A stretch of 64,000 bases of DNA from Streptomyces melanogenes. Lineage in GTDB: Bacteria > Actinomycetota > Actinomycetes > Streptomycetales > Streptomycetaceae. Below, piece by piece: positions 17,520-27,500 of this stretch. Position 1 is the first letter of the stretch. Each line of letters opens with the position of its first letter. The DNA is taken from assembly GCF_014649795.1 (NCBI RefSeq), contig NZ_BMTS01000016.1:1-64000 (forward strand). Reading direction: 5' to 3'. The notes below the pieces were generated by a model. That model was not told where the DNA came from. It saw nothing but the letters and a program-made list of their open reading frames with translations, and did no database searches. Position numbers and translations under genes: made by a program.

Positions 17520-17784
17520 CCGGGCTCCGTACCTCTGGACCGCCGAACTTCCTTGCCGGCGGCCCCTGTTGACCGGGGCCGCACCCCTTTCGGATCGCTC
17601 TGTGTCACCGGGGGGACACGCCCGTACCCCTTGTCCACACGGGTCAAACCTCGGCTGTTACACAACCGATGGCTCTCCGTGCGCCCCCCGACGGCTGCTC
17701 CGCACAGGCCCGTGACAACGGCTCCGTAGGTTCAGTCAGGTAAGTGGGACAGGCGGGAAAACACGGGGACGGAGGCGGTTGGGT

Positions 17785-18393
17785 ATGGCGCACGGCGAGG
17801 TGCTCGAGTTCGAAGAGTACGTACGCACCCGGCAGGAGGCCCTGCTGCGCAGCGCCCGGCGGCTCGTTCCGGACCCGGTCGACGCGCAGGACCTGCTGCA
17901 GACCGCCCTGGCCCGTACGTACGGCCGCTGGGACGGCATCGCCGACAAGGCGCTCGCCGACGCGTACCTCCGCCGCGTGATGATCAACACGCGGACCGAG
18001 TGGTGGCGCGCCCGCAAGCTCGAAGAGGTGCCCACCGAGCAGCTGCCGGACGCGCGCATCGAGGACGGCTCCGAGCAGCGCGCCGACCGCGCGCTCCTCA
18101 TGGACGTACTGAAAGTCCTGGCGCCCAAGCAGCGCAGCGTCGTGGTGCTGCGACACTGGGAGCAGATGAGCACGGAGGAGACCGCCGCGGCCCTCGGGAT
18201 GTCGGCGGGTACCGTCAAGAGCACGCTGCACCGGGCCCTGGCCCGGCTCCGGCAGGAGCTGGAGAGCCGCGAGCTGGACTTCCACGCTCTCGGCAACGCT
18301 GAAGCACGCGACGGCCGGGTGGGCCGTCAGGCCGACCGCCGGGTCGGCCGCGAGGAGCGCGACGAAAAGGGGCGGGAGCGGTGCGCGGCCTAG
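17785..18393 (+). CDS. sigE: ECF sigma factor SigE (cell-envelope stress)
   Basis: 202 residues. Region 2 includes DAQDLLQTALARTYGRW and region 4 the helix-turn-helix MSTEETAAALGMSAGTVKST. The ATG at 17785 follows GGAGG by nine bases; an in-frame TTG at 17779 is too close to it. Identity as SigE rests on the unmistakable operon that follows (lipoprotein CseA, response regulator CseB, sensor kinase CseC). In S. coelicolor SigE controls wall and membrane genes, and its own promoter is activated by CseB. The last ~40 residues are unusually Arg/Glu-rich. A matching SigE-type promoter lies upstream of mprF in this window. Confidence 0.93.
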   Translation: MAHGEVLEFEEYVRTRQEALLRSARRLVPDPVDAQDLLQTALARTYGRWDGIADKALADAYLRRVMINTRTEWWRARKLEEVPTEQLPDARIEDGSEQRADRALLMDVLKVLAPKQRSVVVLRHWEQMSTEETAAALGMSAGTVKSTLHRALARLRQELESRELDFHALGNAEARDGRVGRQADRRVGREERDEKGRERCAA

Positions 18394-19037
18394 GCAGGGG
18401 CAGAGGGGGCGTACTGGCGGCGGGTACCACGGCGATGGCCGGGCTCGCCGCCTTCGGCCTGCTCGCGGCGGGATGCTCGACCGGCGGTACGGGAACGCGC
18501 GACGAGGGCGAGGCGCACACCGACAAGGTCGCCCCGCGCGCCTCGGCGACACCGAGCGCGACCGCCGAGGCGCCCTTCAAGAAGGTCAACGCCGTCCGGC
18601 TGCTCAAGGCCGACCCCAAGGTCAGCGAGCGCGTCAAGGCTGACCTGAAGCCCTGTGTGAAGGACGAGTACCCGATCGACGTCTCCTACGGGCACATCAC
18701 CGGCGCCACTGGCCAGGACGTCGTGGTGAACGTGATGACCTGCGGAGACGCCGTGGGACTCGGCTCGTATGTGTACCGCGAGGACGGGTCCTCGTACGAC
18801 AATGTCTTCACCTCCGAGGAGGCGCCGGTCTACGCGGAGATCGACCGGGGCGACCTGGTGGTGACCCGGCAGATGTACGCCAAGGGCGACAAGCCGGCGT
18901 TCGCCTCCAGTGAGATCGTGACGACCTACCGCTGGTCGGGTACGAAGTTCGCCAAGCACGACCAGGTGGAGAACGATTTCAGCAAGGCGGTCGGGAACGA
19001 CGAGGGCACCGAGGCGCCGGTACCGGCCTCCCCCTGA
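18381..19037 (+). CDS. cseA: Lipoprotein CseA, negative modulator of sigE expression
   Basis: 218 residues from the GTG at 18381, which overlaps the end of sigE by 13 bases and follows GGGAG. The signal sequence ends in the lipobox LLAAGC (Cys32), so the mature protein is anchored to the outer face of the membrane. The rest is a soluble domain with conserved-looking cysteines (KPCVKDEY, MTCGDAVG). In S. coelicolor loss of CseA raises sigE promoter activity, suggesting it damps CseC; that role is carried over here by position and architecture. Confidence 0.9.
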   Translation: MRGLGRGRGGVLAAGTTAMAGLAAFGLLAAGCSTGGTGTRDEGEAHTDKVAPRASATPSATAEAPFKKVNAVRLLKADPKVSERVKADLKPCVKDEYPIDVSYGHITGATGQDVVVNVMTCGDAVGLGSYVYREDGSSYDNVFTSEEAPVYAEIDRGDLVVTRQMYAKGDKPAFASSEIVTTYRWSGTKFAKHDQVENDFSKAVGNDEGTEAPVPASP

Positions 19038-19088
19038 CCGCAGTACCCGTTACGTAAGAGCGCAAGCCGAGGAACTGAGAGCAGCACG

Positions 19089-19793
19089 ATGGCCGAGACC
19101 CATGTCCTGTTCGTCGAGGACGACGACGTCATCCGTGAAGCCACCCAGCTCGCGCTGGAGCGCGACGGCTTCACCGTGACCGCCATGCCCGACGGGCTCT
19201 CCGGCCTGGAGGCGTTCCGCGCCGACCAGCCGGACATCGCGCTGCTCGACGTGATGCTGCCGGGGCTCGACGGGGTGAGCCTGTGCCGCCGCATCCGCGA
19301 CGAGTCGACCGTCCCCGTGATCATGCTGTCCGCGCGCGCGGACTCGATCGACGTGGTGCTCGGCCTCGAGGCGGGCGCGGACGACTACGTGACCAAGCCG
19401 TTCGACGGGGCCGTGCTCGTCGCCCGGATCCGCGCCGTGCTGCGGCGCTTCGGGCACGCGGGCGGGCCCGGCGCGGGCGCGGCCGACCCGGACGGGGAGC
19501 CGGAGCGCGGGGTGCTCGCCTTCGGTGACCTGGAGGTCGACACCGAGGGCATGGAGGTCCGCAAGGGCGGCGAGACGGTCGCCCTCACCCCGACCGAGAT
19601 GCGGCTGCTCCTGGAGTTCTCCTCGGCGCCCGGTACCGTGCTCTCCCGCGACAAGCTGCTCGAGCGGGTCTGGGACTACGGCTGGGGCGGTGACACGCGC
19701 GTGGTGGACGTCCACGTGCAGCGGCTGCGGACGAAGATCGGGCAGGACCGGATCGAGACCGTGCGTGGCTTCGGCTACAAACTGAAGGCGTGA
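19089..19793 (+). CDS. cseB: Response regulator CseB
   Basis: 234 residues, OmpR/PhoB type. The receiver has the acidic pocket EDDD, phospho-acceptor Asp54 in LLDVMLPG and Lys103 in VTKPFD. The winged-helix DNA-binding domain includes LTPTEMRLLLEF and DVHVQRLRTKIG. The family role is to activate the sigE promoter when phosphorylated by CseC during wall damage. It starts 51 bases after cseA and overlaps cseC by four bases. Confidence 0.95.
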   Translation: MAETHVLFVEDDDVIREATQLALERDGFTVTAMPDGLSGLEAFRADQPDIALLDVMLPGLDGVSLCRRIRDESTVPVIMLSARADSIDVVLGLEAGADDYVTKPFDGAVLVARIRAVLRRFGHAGGPGAGAADPDGEPERGVLAFGDLEVDTEGMEVRKGGETVALTPTEMRLLLEFSSAPGTVLSRDKLLERVWDYGWGGDTRVVDVHVQRLRTKIGQDRIETVRGFGYKLKA

Positions 19794-21151
19794 GCGCGGG
19801 TGCGGGTTCGGGGTCAGGTGCGGTTTCGGGGTCGGGTGCGGGGCGCGTGAGGCGGCCCACCCTGCGGACCGGGGTCCGCTGGAAGATCAGTATCGCCATC
19901 ACCGCGGTCGGTGCGCTGACCGTGATGGCGCTCAGCCTCGTCGTGCACAACGCGGCCCGGGTCTCGATGCTCGACAACGCGCGCGACCTCCAGCTCGACC
20001 GCGTGCTGTTCGCGCAGCGCATCTACGAGACGAGCAAGCAGACGCGGTTCGGCGCGAAGCTCAACGACGCCGCGCTACCGGCCGATCTGAAGGCCAAGAC
20101 GGACCGGGGCCGCAAGGCCACGTCCGTGGCCGAGGGGAAGAACGGCGTGCCCGACATCTGGGCGGCCGTGCCGGTCGGCAACGGCGACGTCCTGTCGCTG
20201 CACAGCACCTTCACCGACCGCAGCTCGAACGTCATCTCGGACCTGGACCGGGCCCTCGTCATCGGGTCCGTGGCGGTCGTCTTCGGCGGGTGCGCGCTCG
20301 GCATCCTCATCGGCGGGCAGATCTCGCGGCGGCTGCGGAAGGCCGCGGCGGCTGCGACGAAGGTGGCCGAGGGGCATACGGACGTACGCGTACGGGACGC
20401 GATCGGCGGGGTCGTGCGCGACGAGACGGACGAGCTGGCGCGGGCGGTCGACGCGCTCACCGACGCGCTGCAGGAGCGGCTGGAGGCGGAGCGCCGGGTG
20501 ACGGCGGACATCGCGCACGAGTTGCGTACGCCGGTGACGGGGCTGCTGACCGCGGCCGAACTGCTGCCGCCCGGGCGGCCCACCGAGCTCGTACGCAACC
20601 GGGCGCAGGCGATGCGGACGCTGGTGGAGGACGTGCTGGAGGTCGCGCGGCTGGACAGCGCGTCCGAGCGGGCGGAGCTCCAGGAGCTCGCGCTCGGGGA
20701 GTTCGTGAGCCGACGGGTGGCGGTGCTGGATCCGGAAGTCGTCGTCCGGGTCGTCCACGAGTCCTGGGTGAACACGGATCCTCGGCGGCTTGAGCGGATC
20801 CTGGGGAATCTGCTGGGGAACGCGGCGAAGCACGGGAAGGGGCCGGTGGAGGTCACCGTGGAGGGGCGCGTGGTGCGCATCCGCGACCACGGGCCCGGGT
20901 TCCCGGAGGCGCTCCTCCGGGAGGGCCCGAGCCGTTTCCGCACGGGCAGCAGCGACCGGGCGGGCCACGGCCACGGCCTGGGCCTGACGATCGCGGCGGG
21001 CCAGGCCCGGGTCCTGGGCGCCCGCCTGACGTTCCGCAACGCGGCGGGCTCGGCGTCGACCCCGGGCGGGGCGATCGCGGTCCTGTGGCTCCCGGAACAC
21101 GCCCCGACGGCGACGGGGAGCTTTCCTATTCTGCCGCCGCAGGGGGGGTAG
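19790..21151 (+). CDS. cseC: Sensor histidine kinase CseC
   Basis: 453 residues starting at GTG within the cseB stop (GTGA). Two membrane helices (~28-48 and ~145-165) bound a ~95-residue external sensor. A HAMP segment follows (~167-220), then H-box ADIAHELRTPVTGLL, N-box RILGNLLGNAAKHG and G-boxes RDHGPGF and GHGLGLTI. The Ala/Gly/Ser N-terminus before the first helix is low complexity. In S. coelicolor it senses wall-antibiotic damage. No further gene belongs to the operon: a hairpin follows. Confidence 0.94.
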   Translation: MSAGAGSGSGAVSGSGAGRVRRPTLRTGVRWKISIAITAVGALTVMALSLVVHNAARVSMLDNARDLQLDRVLFAQRIYETSKQTRFGAKLNDAALPADLKAKTDRGRKATSVAEGKNGVPDIWAAVPVGNGDVLSLHSTFTDRSSNVISDLDRALVIGSVAVVFGGCALGILIGGQISRRLRKAAAAATKVAEGHTDVRVRDAIGGVVRDETDELARAVDALTDALQERLEAERRVTADIAHELRTPVTGLLTAAELLPPGRPTELVRNRAQAMRTLVEDVLEVARLDSASERAELQELALGEFVSRRVAVLDPEVVVRVVHESWVNTDPRRLERILGNLLGNAAKHGKGPVEVTVEGRVVRIRDHGPGFPEALLREGPSRFRTGSSDRAGHGHGLGLTIAAGQARVLGARLTFRNAAGSASTPGGAIAVLWLPEHAPTATGSFPILPPQGG

Positions 21152-21176
21152 GGGCGGGTGGGCCCCCGGCACCACA

Positions 21177-21209
21177 AAGGCCCCCAGGGGACAGGATCCG
21201 GGGGGCCTT
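21177..21209. terminator. Hairpin between convergent cseC and MFS genes
   Basis: AAGGCCCCC (21177-21185) pairs with GGGGGCCTT (21201-21209) across a 15-base loop. It lies between the two stop codons and can act in both directions; no strong T-run follows, as is usual in Streptomyces. Confidence 0.6.
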
Positions 21210-21229
21210 CGGGCTGAGGGGGAAGGGGG

Positions 21230-22885
21230 TCAGACGCGTTCGCGTACCGTCGGCGACGGAGCGTTCTCCGCGTCGACCGGGGCCGAGCCGCCAGCCGATT
21301 CCACCGGGGCCGGGGCCGCCGGGGCGGAAGCGTCGGCCGGGGTCGCCTCAGAGGGCTTGGGCCCCGCCCCCCGCAACGGCACCTCCTTCACGAACAACGA
21401 AGCCAGCACCGCGCCGAGCGCGACCGCCGCCCCCAGGACGAACGCCCCGTGCGTACCGGACGACACCGCGTGCTGGTACGCCTCCCGCAGCGGCACCGGC
21501 AGCTTCGCCAGGCTCGCCGCGTCGAGCTGGGCGGAGGCCTGGGTGACCCCGGCCCCGCCGCGCGCGGTCATCTCGTCCTGGACCCGGCTGTTGAACAGCG
21601 CGCCCATGATCGCCACGCCGAAGGAGGAGCCGAGCGTACGGGCCAGCGTGCTCGTCGAGGAGCCGACGCCGATGTCCTTCATCTCGACGCTGTTCTGCGC
21701 CACCAGCATGGTGATCTGGAGCAGGCAGCCCATGCCCGCACCGAGCACGGCCATGTACAGACCGGAGGTCAGCCGCGTGGTGCCCGTGTCCATCGTGGAG
21801 AGGAGGTAGAGGCCCGTCACCATCAGGACGCTTCCGACGATCGGGAACGCCTTGTAGCGGCCCGTGGACGTCGTGACCCGGCCCGCGAAGAGGGACACGA
21901 CCGTCATCGAGAGCAGCATCGGGAGGAGCAGCAGGCCCGAGTTGGTGGCCGAGGCTCCCTGTACGGACTGCTGGTAGAGCGGGAGGAACAGGACCGCGCC
22001 GAACATCACGAAGCCCGTGATGAACGCGATCGTCGCCATCAGCGAGAAGTTGCGGCTGCGGAAGATGTGCAGCGGCACGATCGGCTCCGCCGCCTTCGTC
22101 TCGACGAAGAAGAAGCCGACCAGGGACGCGACGCCCAGCGCGATCAGCTCCATGATCCGGGCCGAGCCCCAGGCGTACTCCGTCCCGCCCCAAGTCGTGA
22201 CCAGCACGATCGAGGTGATCCCGATGGTCAGCAGCACCGTACCGAGGTAGTCGATCTTCGGCTTGGACTTCTTCTTCGGGAGGTGCAGGACGGCCGTCAC
22301 CATCGCGAGGGCGACCGCGCCGAGGGGCAGGTTGATGTAGAAGGACCAGCGCCAGCCGAGGTGATCGGTGATGGAGCCGCCGACCAGCGGGCCGCCGATC
22401 ATGGCGATGCCCATGACACCGGCCATCATGCCCTGGTACTTGCCGCGCTCACGGGGCGGTATCAGCTCGCCGATGATCGCCATGACCCCGACGATCAGAC
22501 CGCCGGCGCCCAGGCCCTGGATCGCCCGGAAGCCGATCAGCTGGCCCATGCCCTGGGCCATGCCGCTGAGCGCGGAGCCCGCCAGGAAGACGACTATGGA
22601 GCTGAGGAAGGCGCCCTTGCGGCCGTACATGTCGCCGAGCTTGCCCCAGATGGGCGTGGAGGCGGCGGTGGCCAGGGTGTACGCGGTGACGACCCAGGAC
22701 AGATGCGCCATGCCGCCCAGGTCACCGACGATGGTGGGCATCGCGGTGCCGACGATCATGTTGTCGAGCATCGCGAGGAGCATCGCGATCATCAGGGCCA
22801 TCAGCACCACGCGGGTGCTGCGCTGCTTCGGCCCCGCCGCTGGAGCCCCGGCCGCGCTGGCCTCCGGCTGAATTTGTTGTGCCAT
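21230..22885 (-). CDS. MFS drug efflux transporter, 14-helix DHA2 family
   Basis: 551 residues from the ATG at 22885, which is preceded by GGGAGTGGGAGAG; an upstream in-frame GTG is less likely. About 14 membrane helices. DHA2-type motifs include LDNMIVGTAMPTIVGDL in helix 1, WGKLGDMYGRK in the helix 2-3 loop and GPLVGGSITDHLGWRWSFYIN in the helix 5 region. The last ~50 residues form a Pro/Ala-rich cytoplasmic tail. The drug cannot be predicted. It is divergent from a TetR gene with a shared operator, so it is probably induced by the transported compound. Confidence 0.92.
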   Translation of the reverse strand: MAQQIQPEASAAGAPAAGPKQRSTRVVLMALMIAMLLAMLDNMIVGTAMPTIVGDLGGMAHLSWVVTAYTLATAASTPIWGKLGDMYGRKGAFLSSIVVFLAGSALSGMAQGMGQLIGFRAIQGLGAGGLIVGVMAIIGELIPPRERGKYQGMMAGVMGIAMIGGPLVGGSITDHLGWRWSFYINLPLGAVALAMVTAVLHLPKKKSKPKIDYLGTVLLTIGITSIVLVTTWGGTEYAWGSARIMELIALGVASLVGFFFVETKAAEPIVPLHIFRSRNFSLMATIAFITGFVMFGAVLFLPLYQQSVQGASATNSGLLLLPMLLSMTVVSLFAGRVTTSTGRYKAFPIVGSVLMVTGLYLLSTMDTGTTRLTSGLYMAVLGAGMGCLLQITMLVAQNSVEMKDIGVGSSTSTLARTLGSSFGVAIMGALFNSRVQDEMTARGGAGVTQASAQLDAASLAKLPVPLREAYQHAVSSGTHGAFVLGAAVALGAVLASLFVKEVPLRGAGPKPSEATPADASAPAAPAPVESAGGSAPVDAENAPSPTVRERV

Positions 22886-22906
22886 CTCTCCCACTCCCTG
22901 CCCCAC

Positions 22907-22977
22907 ACTTACTTGCCGCCCGGCTAGTTACTACACTGGGGAAAGTAGACCCCCTACTAGCCGGGCGTCAAGTAAGT
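22907..22977. promoter_or_regulatory. Large two-arm operator between MFS pump and TetR genes
   Basis: A 24-base arm (22907-22930, ACTTACTTGCCGCCCGGCTA then GTTA) is inverted at 22954-22977 with 21 of 24 positions matching. Each arm contains its own imperfect dyad (ACTTGCCGC/CCGGCTAGT, 7 of 9 pairs in the left arm). This predicts two TetR dimers, one near each divergent promoter, giving coordinated repression of pump and repressor. Confidence 0.8.
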
Positions 22978-22992
22978 TTTCAGGAGAGCTCG

Positions 22993-23553
22993 ATGGCCAG
23001 AGGCAACACCCGCCAGCGCATCCAGGATGTGGCCCTGGAGCTCTTCGGCGAGCAGGGGTACGAGAAGACCTCGCTGCGCGAGATCGCGGAGCGGCTCGAC
23101 GTCACCAAGGCGGCGCTCTACTACCACTTCAAAACCAAGGAAGACATCCTGGTGAGTCTCTTTGAGGACCTCACTCGGCCCATGGATGAGCTTTTGGAGT
23201 GGGGGCGGACTCAGCCTCAGACCTTGGAATCCAAGATCGAGGTTCTGCGACGTTACAGCGACGCCCTGACCGGCGCCGCCCCGCTCTTCCGCTTCATGCA
23301 GGAGAACCAGGCCACCGTCCGCGAGCTGTCCATCGGGGAGAACTTCAAGGACCGCGTCCTCGCGATGGTCGAGCTGCTCAAGGACCCGGACGCCCCCCTG
23401 ACCGACCAGATCCGCTGCTTCACCGCGCTCTTCTCCATGCACGTCGGCATGCACGCCCTCAAGGACCTCGAAGGCGACCCCGAGGAGAAGCGCAAGGCCA
23501 TCCTCGAAGTCGCCATCGATCTTGTCACTCAGGCCCACGCGGGTGGGCGCTAG
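22993..23553 (+). CDS. TetR-family transcriptional repressor
   Basis: 186 residues from the ATG at 22993 after AGGAGAG. The N-terminal helix-turn-helix is typical (LREIAERLDVTKAALYYHFKTKEDI). The ligand-binding C-terminal domain is helical, with no recognisable ligand signature. It is divergent from the MFS pump and separated from it by a large dyad operator, so autoregulation and control of the pump are the likely role. Confidence 0.92.
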   Translation: MARGNTRQRIQDVALELFGEQGYEKTSLREIAERLDVTKAALYYHFKTKEDILVSLFEDLTRPMDELLEWGRTQPQTLESKIEVLRRYSDALTGAAPLFRFMQENQATVRELSIGENFKDRVLAMVELLKDPDAPLTDQIRCFTALFSMHVGMHALKDLEGDPEEKRKAILEVAIDLVTQAHAGGR

Positions 23554-23560
23554 CCGGTCG

Positions 23561-24211
23561 TCAGACCGTCACGCCCTCCGTACGGAGGAACGCCACCGGG
23601 TTGACGGCCGAGCCGTAGTTCGCCGTCGTGCGGATCTCGAAGTGCAGGTGCGGGCCGCTGGAGTTGCCGGTGTTGCCGGAGAGCGCGATCCGCTGGTCGG
23701 TGGAGATCGTCTGCCCGATGCGGACGTCGATCCGCGACAGGTGCGCGTACTGCGAGTACGTGTTGTCGGCGTGCCGGATCACGATGGCGTTGCCGTACGC
23801 CGGGCCGTCGCCGCCGCCGTTCGGGCCCGCCTTGACGACCGTGCCCGCGTGCACGGCCTTGACCGGGGTGCCGACCGGCACCGCGAAGTCCTGGCCGGAG
23901 TGCTTGTGGGCCCACATCGAGCCGCCGGTGCCGAAGGTGGCGCTGAGCCTGTACGTGTCCACCGGGTCCACCCACGCCACGGCCTTCTTGGCCGCCGCCT
24001 TCTCGGCCTGCGCCGCCGCCTTGGCCTGCGCGTCGGCCTGCGCGGCGACGGAGGCGGCCGCACCGGCCAGCGCCGGGGTCCCCGCCTTGTCGGCGGCGAC
24101 GGCCGTCCCGGCACCCAGCAGGGCCGTCGCTCCCAGACCCACGCCCGCAGCGGCGGCGCAGAGGCGGAGGACGGTCGGGCGGGGCGTGCGGGAAGCGGAG
24201 CGCTGGGACAT
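23561..24211 (-). CDS. Secreted M23-family metallopeptidase
   Basis: 216 residues. A signal peptide spans ~1-40 (Arg-containing start, hydrophobic LCAAAAGVGLGATALLGAG, cleavage after AVA). An Ala/Lys-rich linker follows (~45-75), then the LytM/M23 domain with zinc-site motifs HSGQDF and HLHFEI. Probably a D,D-endopeptidase that cuts peptidoglycan cross-bridges outside the cell. It converges on the TetR gene with a seven-base gap. Its 5' region (24212-24400) is long and could hold a control element; I checked it for a c-di-AMP riboswitch without convincing success. Confidence 0.92.
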   Translation of the reverse strand: MSQRSASRTPRPTVLRLCAAAAGVGLGATALLGAGTAVAADKAGTPALAGAAASVAAQADAQAKAAAQAEKAAAKKAVAWVDPVDTYRLSATFGTGGSMWAHKHSGQDFAVPVGTPVKAVHAGTVVKAGPNGGGDGPAYGNAIVIRHADNTYSQYAHLSRIDVRIGQTISTDQRIALSGNTGNSSGPHLHFEIRTTANYGSAVNPVAFLRTEGVTV

Positions 24212-24449
24212 GCGGGGACATCCTCCGGATGGACGACAGGGGCAGAAAACAGGCCCGGCACACGAGCGGCGCGCCGGGCGGCATCCCTTGGTAACCCGCA
24301 GCCCCGTTTAGCCCCAAAACGCCCATCTACTAACGAAAGCCGTAACGATCACCCGTGGAATTCGGCCCGGGCACGGGTCATGGGCTGCTATCCGTCGTAG
24401 TAGAGGGCTGGGGGCTTGTGCGCCTTGTCACCGCTCGGCCCCCTCCGGC

Positions 24450-24502
24450 GGGACCTAAGTCCTTCCTTTTCGGGACCAAGGTCCCGTGACCACGGCTACG
24501 CT
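24450..24502 (+). promoter_or_regulatory. Two DevR/DosR-like boxes and -10 box before the NACHT operon
   Basis: Box 1, GGGACCTAAGTCCT (24450-24463), and box 2, GGGACCAAGGTCCC (24472-24485, perfect arms), are 22 bases apart centre to centre, about two helical turns. With flanks, box 2 reads TTCGGGACCAAGGTCCCGTG, close to the known DosR consensus (TTSGGGACTWWAGTCCCSAA). TACGCT (24497-24502) is a good -10, eight bases before the GTG at 24511, and box 2 overlaps the matching -35 position, as at DosR-activated promoters. No ribosome-binding site is present, so the mRNA is probably leaderless. Confidence 0.6.
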
Positions 24503-24510
24503 GGCGCGTC

Positions 24511-27500
24511 GTGGAACCCGGACTGTTAACCGCCAAAGTCGCGTCCGCCGCCGTCACCCCGCTCATCCGCAAGCTGTTCACGGCCGAACCCGCCGGTGCC
24601 GGTCTGGCCGAGCAACCCGTCCGGATCTCCTCGTACGTCTCCTTCCGGGGCGAGCAGCGCACGCTCGGGCAGGCGGATCTGCGCGCCCTCGCCGCCAAGC
24701 TGGTCAGGGCCGCCCTGCGGTCCGGCGAGCGGCCGGTCCCGGCCGACGAGGAGCGGGCCGTGGCCGACGCGCTCGCCCGGACCCTCCACGCCCTGGGCGA
24801 GCTCACCCTCAGCGACGCCGAGGCGGTCGCCCTGGGCCACCGGGAGCTCGCCCGCGAGCTGCGCCGCGCGGGCGACCACCCCGAGCGCCACCTCTCCGCC
24901 GACGCCACCCACTTCTACGAACGCCTCCTCGACACCGCCTGTCTGCACATCCTGAACTTCTTCACCCAGCGCTCCACCTTCGTGGCCGCGACCCTGGTCG
25001 AGCAGAGTCGGCAACAGAGCGAACTCATCGCCCGTATGGATGAATTGATCGCGCGGACACCGCGCCCGGACGCTCAGGACGGGAAGTTCGAGGCGCGCTA
25101 CCTCGCGCATCTGGCGAAGAAGCACGGCAAGTTGACGATCTACGGGATCGATCTCGCCAACTCGCCGCGCAAATGGCCGCTGGACACCGCGTACCTGCGG
25201 CTGGAGGTGGTGGGGCCGAGCGCCGTGACCTGGCACAAGGACCGCGCGAGCGCCGGGGAGGACTTCGCTCCGCGCCCCGCCGACCGTGTCCTGGCCGACC
25301 ACGAGCGCGTACTGCTGCGCGGCGAGGCCGGATCCGGCAAGACCACGCTCGTGCAGTGGCTCGCCCTGTCCGCCGCGCGCGACGACCTCGACCACGGGAC
25401 CGCGTACCTCTACGACCGCATCCCGTACGTCCTGCCGCTGCGCACCCTGACCCGCCACGGCGCCCGGCTGCCCGCGCCCAAGGACTTCCTGGCCGCCGTC
25501 GGCTCCCCGCTGGCGGGCGAGCAGCCGCCGCGCTGGGAGTCCAGGGTCCTGGAGGACGGGCGCGGCCTGATCCTGGTCGACGGCATCGACGAGATCCCGG
25601 ACGCCGAGCGCGCCCACACCCGGGCCTGGCTCAGCGATCTGATCGAGGCCTACCCCGGCAACCGCTGGCTGGTCACCTCGCGCCCCTCGGCGGTCGGCGA
25701 GGACTGGCTCGGCGACGAGGGCTTCACCGAGCTCACGCTCTGCCCGATGAGCCCGGCGGACGTGGCCGCGTTCGTCCGGCGCTGGCACACGGCGGCACGG
25801 ACCGGGACCGACGACGACGAGCTCACCGCGTACGAAAGCCAGCTCCTCGAAGCCGTGCGCGCCAAACCCGACCTCGGGCGGCTCGCCACCAACCCGCTGA
25901 TGTGCGGCCTGATCTGCGCCCTCCACCGCGACCGGCGCGGCTTCCTGCCCTACGGCCGCAAGGACCTCTACGACGCGGCGCTCTCCATGCTGCTGATCCG
26001 CCGCGACCGCGAGCGCGACATGCGGGTGCCCGAGCGCCGCCAGGAGCCGCAGATCCAGCTCCTCCAGCAGCTCGCGTACTGGCTGATCCGCAATGGCCGC
26101 ACCGAGATGGACCGCACCCGCGCCGAGACGATCATCGCGGATCTGCTCCCCTCCGTACCGGAGCTGGCCGAGCTCGGCGACGCGCGGGCCGTCTTCGAGC
26201 ACTTCCTGCACCGCAGCGGCCTGCTGCGCGAACCGGCCCCCGGCACCGTCGACTTCATCCACCGCACCTTCCAGGACTACCTGGGCGCGCGGGCCGCCGT
26301 GGAGGCGGGCGACCTCGGCCTCCTCGTCGCCCACTCCGCCGACGACCAGTGGGAGGACGTCATCCGCATGGCCGTCGCCCACGCGCGCCCGCGCGAGCGC
26401 GTGGAGCTGTTCGGAGAGCTGCTGCGGTACGGAGACGAGCACACCGGCACGGCCGTGCGCACCCGCGTCCACCTGCTCGCGGCCACCTGCCTGGAGCACG
26501 CGCCCGAACTCGCCGCCGAGGTACGGACGGAGGTCGAGCGGCGCACGGCCGCGCTGATCCCGCCGCGCGACCTGGTGGCCGCGCGGGCGCTCGCGGCGGC
26601 GGGCCCGATGATCCTGGACCTGCTGCCGGGGCCGGAGGGGCTGGACAAGTACACGGCCGAGCTGGTCGTCACCGCCGCCTCGTACGTGGAGTCGGAGCGC
26701 GCGATCGCCTTCCTGGCCCGCTTCGGCAGCCACCCGGCCCGGCGGGTGAGGGCCCAGCTCGTCTGGTCCTGGGGCCGGTTCGACACCCGGCAGTACGCCG
26801 ACGAGGTCATCGCCGGGATCGACCCCGAGGACGTCCTCTTCACGGTCACCTCGGACGAGCAGCTGCGCGCCCTGCGGACGCTCGGCACCCGGCCGCAGCT
26901 GGAGACGCGCGGCGAGGTGTCGGCCCAGGCCCTGCGGGCGTACGCGGCCGAGGCCTCGCCGACCCGGGTGCGGCTGCGGGAGAACCCGACGCTGGAGGAC
27001 CTGTCGTTCCTGGCGGGCCCGCTCACCGATCTGGGCGTACGCGACTGCCCCCGGTTGACGGACCTCTCCGGCCTCCACGACAAGCCGCTGACGGAGCTGT
27101 CGCTGAGCGGGATCGGCAACGCGGACCTGAGCCCGCTCGCCTCCCTGCGCCACCTCCGCGCGCTCACCCTCACCGGCGACCGGCTGAAGTGGTCACCGGC
27201 CGCGCTCCCGGCGGCGGCCCCGCTGGAGACGCTCGACGTCACGGGGGTGGCGGCGGCCGACCTGCGGGGCCTGGCCGACAGCGCCACGGCCCTGACCGGC
27301 CTCTACCTCGGCCCGTGGAGCAGCCCGGAGAGCCCGGAGGAGTGGGCGGAGGTGGCCCGTGTCCCCCGGCTGCGCACCTTGCAGGTGACCGGCACGTCGC
27401 TGTCCACCGCCCCCGCCGGGCTCGCCCTGCCGTCCGTGTTCCAGGTCTATCTGACCGACCACGTGCCGCCGACCGCCCTCGCCCGGCTCGCGGCCCTCTT

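Noticed and set aside
17700..17745. SigE-type promoter upstream of sigE itself (GACAAC near 17715)
   Set aside because: No CGTC-type -10 at the right distance. In S. coelicolor the promoter depends on CseB, so a CseB site is more likely, but I could not define one.
24212..24400. Possible c-di-AMP riboswitch in the leader of the M23 peptidase gene
   Set aside because: A GGGTTACCAAGGGA stretch and a GCTAAACGG element look suggestive, but the conserved CAGCTAAC-type 3' part and pseudo-two-fold layout of the ydaO class are not visible. A covariance-model scan would decide.
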